Shown here one piece after another: positions 61,480 through 64,000 of a DNA stretch of 64,000 nucleotides. The translations under genes were made by a program, and so were the position numbers. The stretch is from CAUZFZ01 sp963579025. Lineage in GTDB: Bacteria; Planctomycetota; Planctomycetia; Planctomycetales; Planctomycetaceae. Numbering within the stretch: the first letter of the stretch is position 1; each line of letters starts with the position of its first letter. The notes beneath the pieces were generated by a model. The model saw only the letters and a program-made list of their open reading frames with translations. It was not told where the DNA came from and searched no databases. The stretch spans positions 12,100 to 76,099 of the forward strand of contig CAUZFZ010000033.1 of assembly GCA_963579025.1 (NCBI GenBank), given 5' to 3'.

Positions 61480-61628
61480 GGTTCTGACCCCCTTTCAGAC
61501 ACGGAATTGAGTAGTTGCTGAGACAGGGGTTGATGGTCACACCGGACACCCTGATCCGACCTTCGACCACCCTCTCTCCATTTGGGCATGAATTGTCTTT
61601 GGGATGCCGTCGATAAAATGAGCCTGGA

Positions 61629-61666
61629 AATGACAAATGAGAATTGACAAATAACTAATGACAAAT
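61629..61666. repeat. Short tandem-like repeats of AATGACAAAT
   Basis: Three copies (AATGACAAAT, AATTGACAAAT, AATGACAAAT) lie within 38 bases in the AT-richer gap between the ECF sigma gene and the giant gene. They have no coding role and could be replication slippage or a binding site. Confidence 0.55.
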
Positions 61667-61773
61667 CGACGTCCCGCCGAGGTTCCGGCTCGTCCAGGTG
61701 ACAGACAGAGGGGCACAAACGCCCCGCAATCATCAACCTGGCTCTCAACAAACAGACAAACAAACACTGACAT

Positions 61774-62388
61774 CTACGAGGCTTCGTCCCCCCAGCCGCG
61801 TCGATCCATCTCGACGCGCAACCGCTCGATCGCCCGTCTCCGATAGACCCGCACTGTCGCGGCTGGAATCCCAAGCTCACTCGAAAGCTGCTGACTCGAA
61901 ACTTTGCCGTCGCGAGAGGCGGCATCTGCCATCACAATCTTCCGCTGGCTATCCGGAAGCAGGTCCAGCGCTTCCCGCAAATCGCGTTTCATTCCGGTTG
62001 GCTGGCCATCCTGCGGCCCCGTTTCCTCGTGTTCTTCACGTGCATCGATGATTGAGGCCAGCACAATGGGCTCGCAGGGAACCTCCATCTGCCGCGCCTT
62101 CTGCCATCCGTACCGCAACACATCCCGAGCGACATTGGCCGCGATGCGGTAGAACCAGACTCTCAACGACGCCCGCTGCGGATCAAACCGCTCGCGGTAT
62201 TTCCACACGCGATAGAGCGCCGCAGCGACGATGTCTTCGAAATCTGCCGCGTTGAGTATTCCACCGAATTTCTGCTGGAGCAGTCCGCGCACGGCCGGTC
62301 CATCAGCGCGCAGCACCGCTTCGAGAACACTCTCGTCGCCGGCACGCAGCCGCCGTCCGAAATCGGACTGCCCCTCAGAATTCGCCAT
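61774..62388 (-). CDS. ECF-type RNA polymerase sigma factor
   Basis: The 204-residue sigma factor has region 2 (AADFEDIVAAALYRVWKY, FYRIAANVARDVLRY) and region 4 (ALDLLPDSQRKIVMADAA; LGIPAATVRVYRRRAIERLRVE). It sits upstream of the giant FecR-VIT protein, its likely anti-sigma factor, on the same strand, separated by 294 bases. The ribosome binding site is weak. The FecR-like partner suggests control by an envelope signal, by analogy to FecI/FecR; the signal is unknown. Confidence 0.88.
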   Translation of the reverse strand: MANSEGQSDFGRRLRAGDESVLEAVLRADGPAVRGLLQQKFGGILNAADFEDIVAAALYRVWKYRERFDPQRASLRVWFYRIAANVARDVLRYGWQKARQMEVPCEPIVLASIIDAREEHEETGPQDGQPTGMKRDLREALDLLPDSQRKIVMADAASRDGKVSSQQLSSELGIPAATVRVYRRRAIERLRVEMDRRGWGDEAS

Positions 62389-62393
62389 ATTGC

Positions 62394-62768
62394 TCAGTCC
62401 GCGACCTCACTGATGACAGCCTCACTCCAAGGCTGCCAGTTCGTCCCACCGTACGAGAACGCCGCTTTCGACTCTCTCGCGTCCGGGCTTCGGGAATATA
62501 TACGAGGCGGGTGTAACAGACTTTTCATTTCCTCCGCGGCCTTCCGCCGGAACTGACAGAAGATCGCGAACAGCCCTTCGTCGGCAGCTCGATTTCGGTC
62601 CCTTGGAAACGAGTCCACACTTAGCGACAGGGAATCAATTGGTTCAAAGCTCATCGACTCGCGGCCCGACTTTCTGCCCGACAACAAACGCGTCTCCGAA
62701 GGCACGCTCTCCACCACCACCGGCTGAAGTCGGTCGCAATCGGGAGTCGGCTGAGGTCGGTTGGTCAT
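62394..62768 (-). CDS. Hypothetical ORF directly upstream of the ECF sigma gene
   Basis: I do not recognise this 124-residue product (MTNRPQPTPDCDRLQPV...). GGGGAGCAGGA precedes the ATG and the stop lies five bases before the sigma-factor start, which would fit an operon. The composition is unremarkable, with many Ser and Arg and no clear domain. It overlaps a candidate sigma-factor promoter (62497-62518). It may be non-coding leader sequence instead. Confidence 0.3.
   Translation of the reverse strand: MTNRPQPTPDCDRLQPVVVESVPSETRLLSGRKSGRESMSFEPIDSLSLSVDSFPRDRNRAADEGLFAIFCQFRRKAAEEMKSLLHPPRIYSRSPDARESKAAFSYGGTNWQPWSEAVISEVAD
62497..62518 (-). promoter_or_regulatory. Candidate regulatory motif upstream of the ECF sigma gene
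   Basis: On the minus strand TGTTACAC (62511-62518) is followed by TATATA (62497-62502) about 110 bases before the sigma-factor start. The spacing is too short for a normal -35/-10 pair, so it might be an operator or an ECF promoter of unusual type. This is a visual call with no experimental or comparative support. Confidence 0.25.
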
Positions 62769-62972
62769 TCCTGCTCCCCACAAACCGTGACGGACAGGTT
62801 TTCATTGAAACAATCCATCGCCACACGCGACCACCCTCATGAAAGCACATTCGTCCGGCCCTGCTGCCTGAACCGAAGCGGATAACGGGCCGAAAAGACG
62901 TGCCGGACCACATGAAGCCCTGGTTCGCGGCTGTGCCGCGTCGTTTAACCTGAGAACACGAGGAGAATCACG

Positions 62973-63788
62973 ATGACTTTGAAGCCCCTGCGTTACGGGC
63001 TGGCGGGTGTGGCCGGCATGCTGTGTCTCGGTGCCCTGATGTTCGGATCGGACCTGCTGAGCTACGTCAGCACGTCGACCGGCGAATTGCGTGCGACAGT
63101 GCGAGACTCCGTCCCCGTCGAATTCGAATTGCAGCGAGCCCGAAATTTGATCGACGAGATTCTGCCGGAGATTCACGCGAATGTCCGACTCATCGCCGAG
63201 GACGAGGTTGAGATCGCGGCACTCGAGAAGGACATCGAGCGATCCGGTGAACAGGTCGAAACCGACCGCACGGCACTGGCCCGTCTGCGGTCAAAGCTCG
63301 ACAAGTCGGATTCGCAATTCGAGATCAGTGGCCGGACTGTCACTCGCGAACAGGTCACCGAAACGCTGTCGCATCGTCTGGCCCGTCTAAAGGACGACGA
63401 AATGATTCTCGCCAGCAAGAAGCGTCTGCTCGAAACGCGACGGAATTCACTGACCGCCGCCATGCAGATGCTGGATGGAGCCCGCAACCGCAAACGGGAA
63501 CTCGCGCAGAAAGTCGAATCGCTGGTTGCTCAACATCGGCTGCTGCGAGCTTCGGCGGTCGGGTCCGGCTCTCGCGTGAAGATCAACGACACTAAACTGT
63601 CAAAGGCGGATCAGCTTCTGAGTGATCTTCAGAAACGGCTCGACGTTTCCGAACGCGTGCTTGCTCACGATGTCGTGCCGGAACTCATGATGGAAGAGTC
63701 GATCAACGAAGTGGACCTGCTGGCGGAAGTCGACGCTCATCTGGAATCGGCACGATCAGGTTCGAAAGTCGCTGCGATCGAAGAATAG
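62973..63788 (+). CDS. Membrane-anchored coiled-coil protein
   Basis: The 271-residue product has one N-terminal hydrophobic segment (YGLAGVAGMLCLGALMFG) and is otherwise a long charged coiled coil (ALEKDIERSGEQVETDRTAL; MILASKKRLLETRRNSLT). The plan resembles PspA-like or DUF-type envelope proteins of planctomycetes; no enzyme motif is present. GAGGAG lies eight bases before the ATG. It is divergent from the ECF sigma gene and could belong to its regulon. The TAG stop is the first three bases of a repeat end. Confidence 0.7.
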   Translation: MTLKPLRYGLAGVAGMLCLGALMFGSDLLSYVSTSTGELRATVRDSVPVEFELQRARNLIDEILPEIHANVRLIAEDEVEIAALEKDIERSGEQVETDRTALARLRSKLDKSDSQFEISGRTVTREQVTETLSHRLARLKDDEMILASKKRLLETRRNSLTAAMQMLDGARNRKRELAQKVESLVAQHRLLRASAVGSGSRVKINDTKLSKADQLLSDLQKRLDVSERVLAHDVVPELMMEESINEVDLLAEVDAHLESARSGSKVAAIEE

Positions 63789-64000
63789 TACTTTGTCAGA
63801 ACGGCATGTCCGGATGGTGGGGCTTACGCCTTTCGAAGTTGCACAGTTTTGCTGCCCCGGAGGGGCAAAGGCGAATAGCCCGGGGTTTCAACCCTCACCC
63901 TTACACACAAGTTGAGTGAGGGCGGCCCGAGGATGCGGAGAGTTCATTGAATGTTGTCCAGGCGAGGCTGAAGTCGAAGACTCGACGCAGGCCTCGCCAC
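63786..64000. repeat. Dispersed-repeat remnants at the window end
   Basis: TAGTACTTTGTCAGA at 63786-63800 matches the end of the MITE-like element at 8832. Beyond it a GCCCCGGAGGGGC hairpin (63854-63866) and AGCCCGGGGTTTCAACCC are typical of dispersed planctomycete intergenic sequences. I see no gene in the final 212 bases. Confidence 0.5.

Larger units (their letters stand above)
62389..62972. other. Region between the divergent ECF sigma gene and a coiled-coil protein gene
   Basis: These 584 bases hold the doubtful ORF at 62394-62768, the candidate motif at 62497-62518 and two near-copies of CGGCTGA(A/G)GTCGGT near 62723 and 62750. Past 62768 no gene is seen until the ATG at 62973. Promoters for both flanking genes should be here. 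Confidence 0.4.

Noticed and set aside
1..64000. tRNA, rRNA, CRISPR arrays and prophage structural genes
   Set aside because: No T-loop consensus, regularly spaced repeat array, or capsid, terminase or integrase motif was seen in the intergenic regions or ORFs.

Overview
The window is bacterial chromosome that points to a planctomycete, most likely order Planctomycetales; I cannot name the genus. The evidence is the gene content. There are four proteins carrying DUF1549 (PSCyt2) plus DUF1553 (PSD1), three DUF1501 proteins with Tat-like leaders, and a DUF1559 pseudopilin-like protein ending in an H-X9-DG motif. There are also two ECF sigma factors, each beside a very large protein with an anti-sigma-like N-terminus, and many GC-rich palindromic intergenic repeats. 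I saw no rRNA, tRNA, CRISPR array or phage structural module.

Layout, positions 1-14,100. On the minus strand are an NfeD-like membrane protease with the first 15 codons of its downstream partner, a small soluble histidine kinase, pnp and rpsO. A decayed sugar-phosphate isomerase remnant precedes a DUF1501 gene with a long C-terminal extension. A 133-bp MITE-like palindrome lies just upstream of a DUF1549/DUF1553 gene that carries an inserted LamG-like domain. A DinD-like gene and a 63-codon membrane ORF with its own terminator follow, and then cmk.

Positions 14,997-37,289 form the centrepiece: twelve genes on the plus strand, often overlapping or only tens of bases apart. The order is ECF sigma factor, then a fusion of an anti-sigma-like transmembrane segment to DUF1549/DUF1553, a DUF1349-like secreted protein, DUF1501, a seven-loop EF-hand protein, MoxR ATPase, DUF58 protein, BatA-like VWA protein, a second VWA membrane protein, a 1553-residue coiled-coil membrane protein with a hyper-acidic linker, a secreted prenyltransferase/squalene-cyclase-repeat protein, and another DUF1549/DUF1553 protein. 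I read it as an ECF-controlled cell-envelope module in which MoxR and the VWA proteins act as a maturation machine for secreted haem-motif and Tat-exported partners. That function is inference.

Positions 37,290-48,870 are housekeeping and regulatory: glmS, surE, a CBS-GGDEF diguanylate cyclase, a CheB-type receiver whose phospho-acceptor Asp is Glu, a zinc-ribbon membrane protein, bioD, a multi-pass membrane protein, a radical SAM enzyme, a small His/Cys-rich protein and the DUF1559 protein.

Positions 48,900-64,000 hold a DUF3472-isoaspartyl peptidase fusion, a PSCyt1-DUF1549-DUF1553/DUF1501 pair, and a second ECF regulon core. That core is an ECF sigma factor followed by a 2247-residue FecR-VIT-VWA-like-TPR protein whose coding sequence has absorbed a dispersed palindromic repeat in frame. 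A coiled-coil membrane protein and more dispersed repeats end the window.
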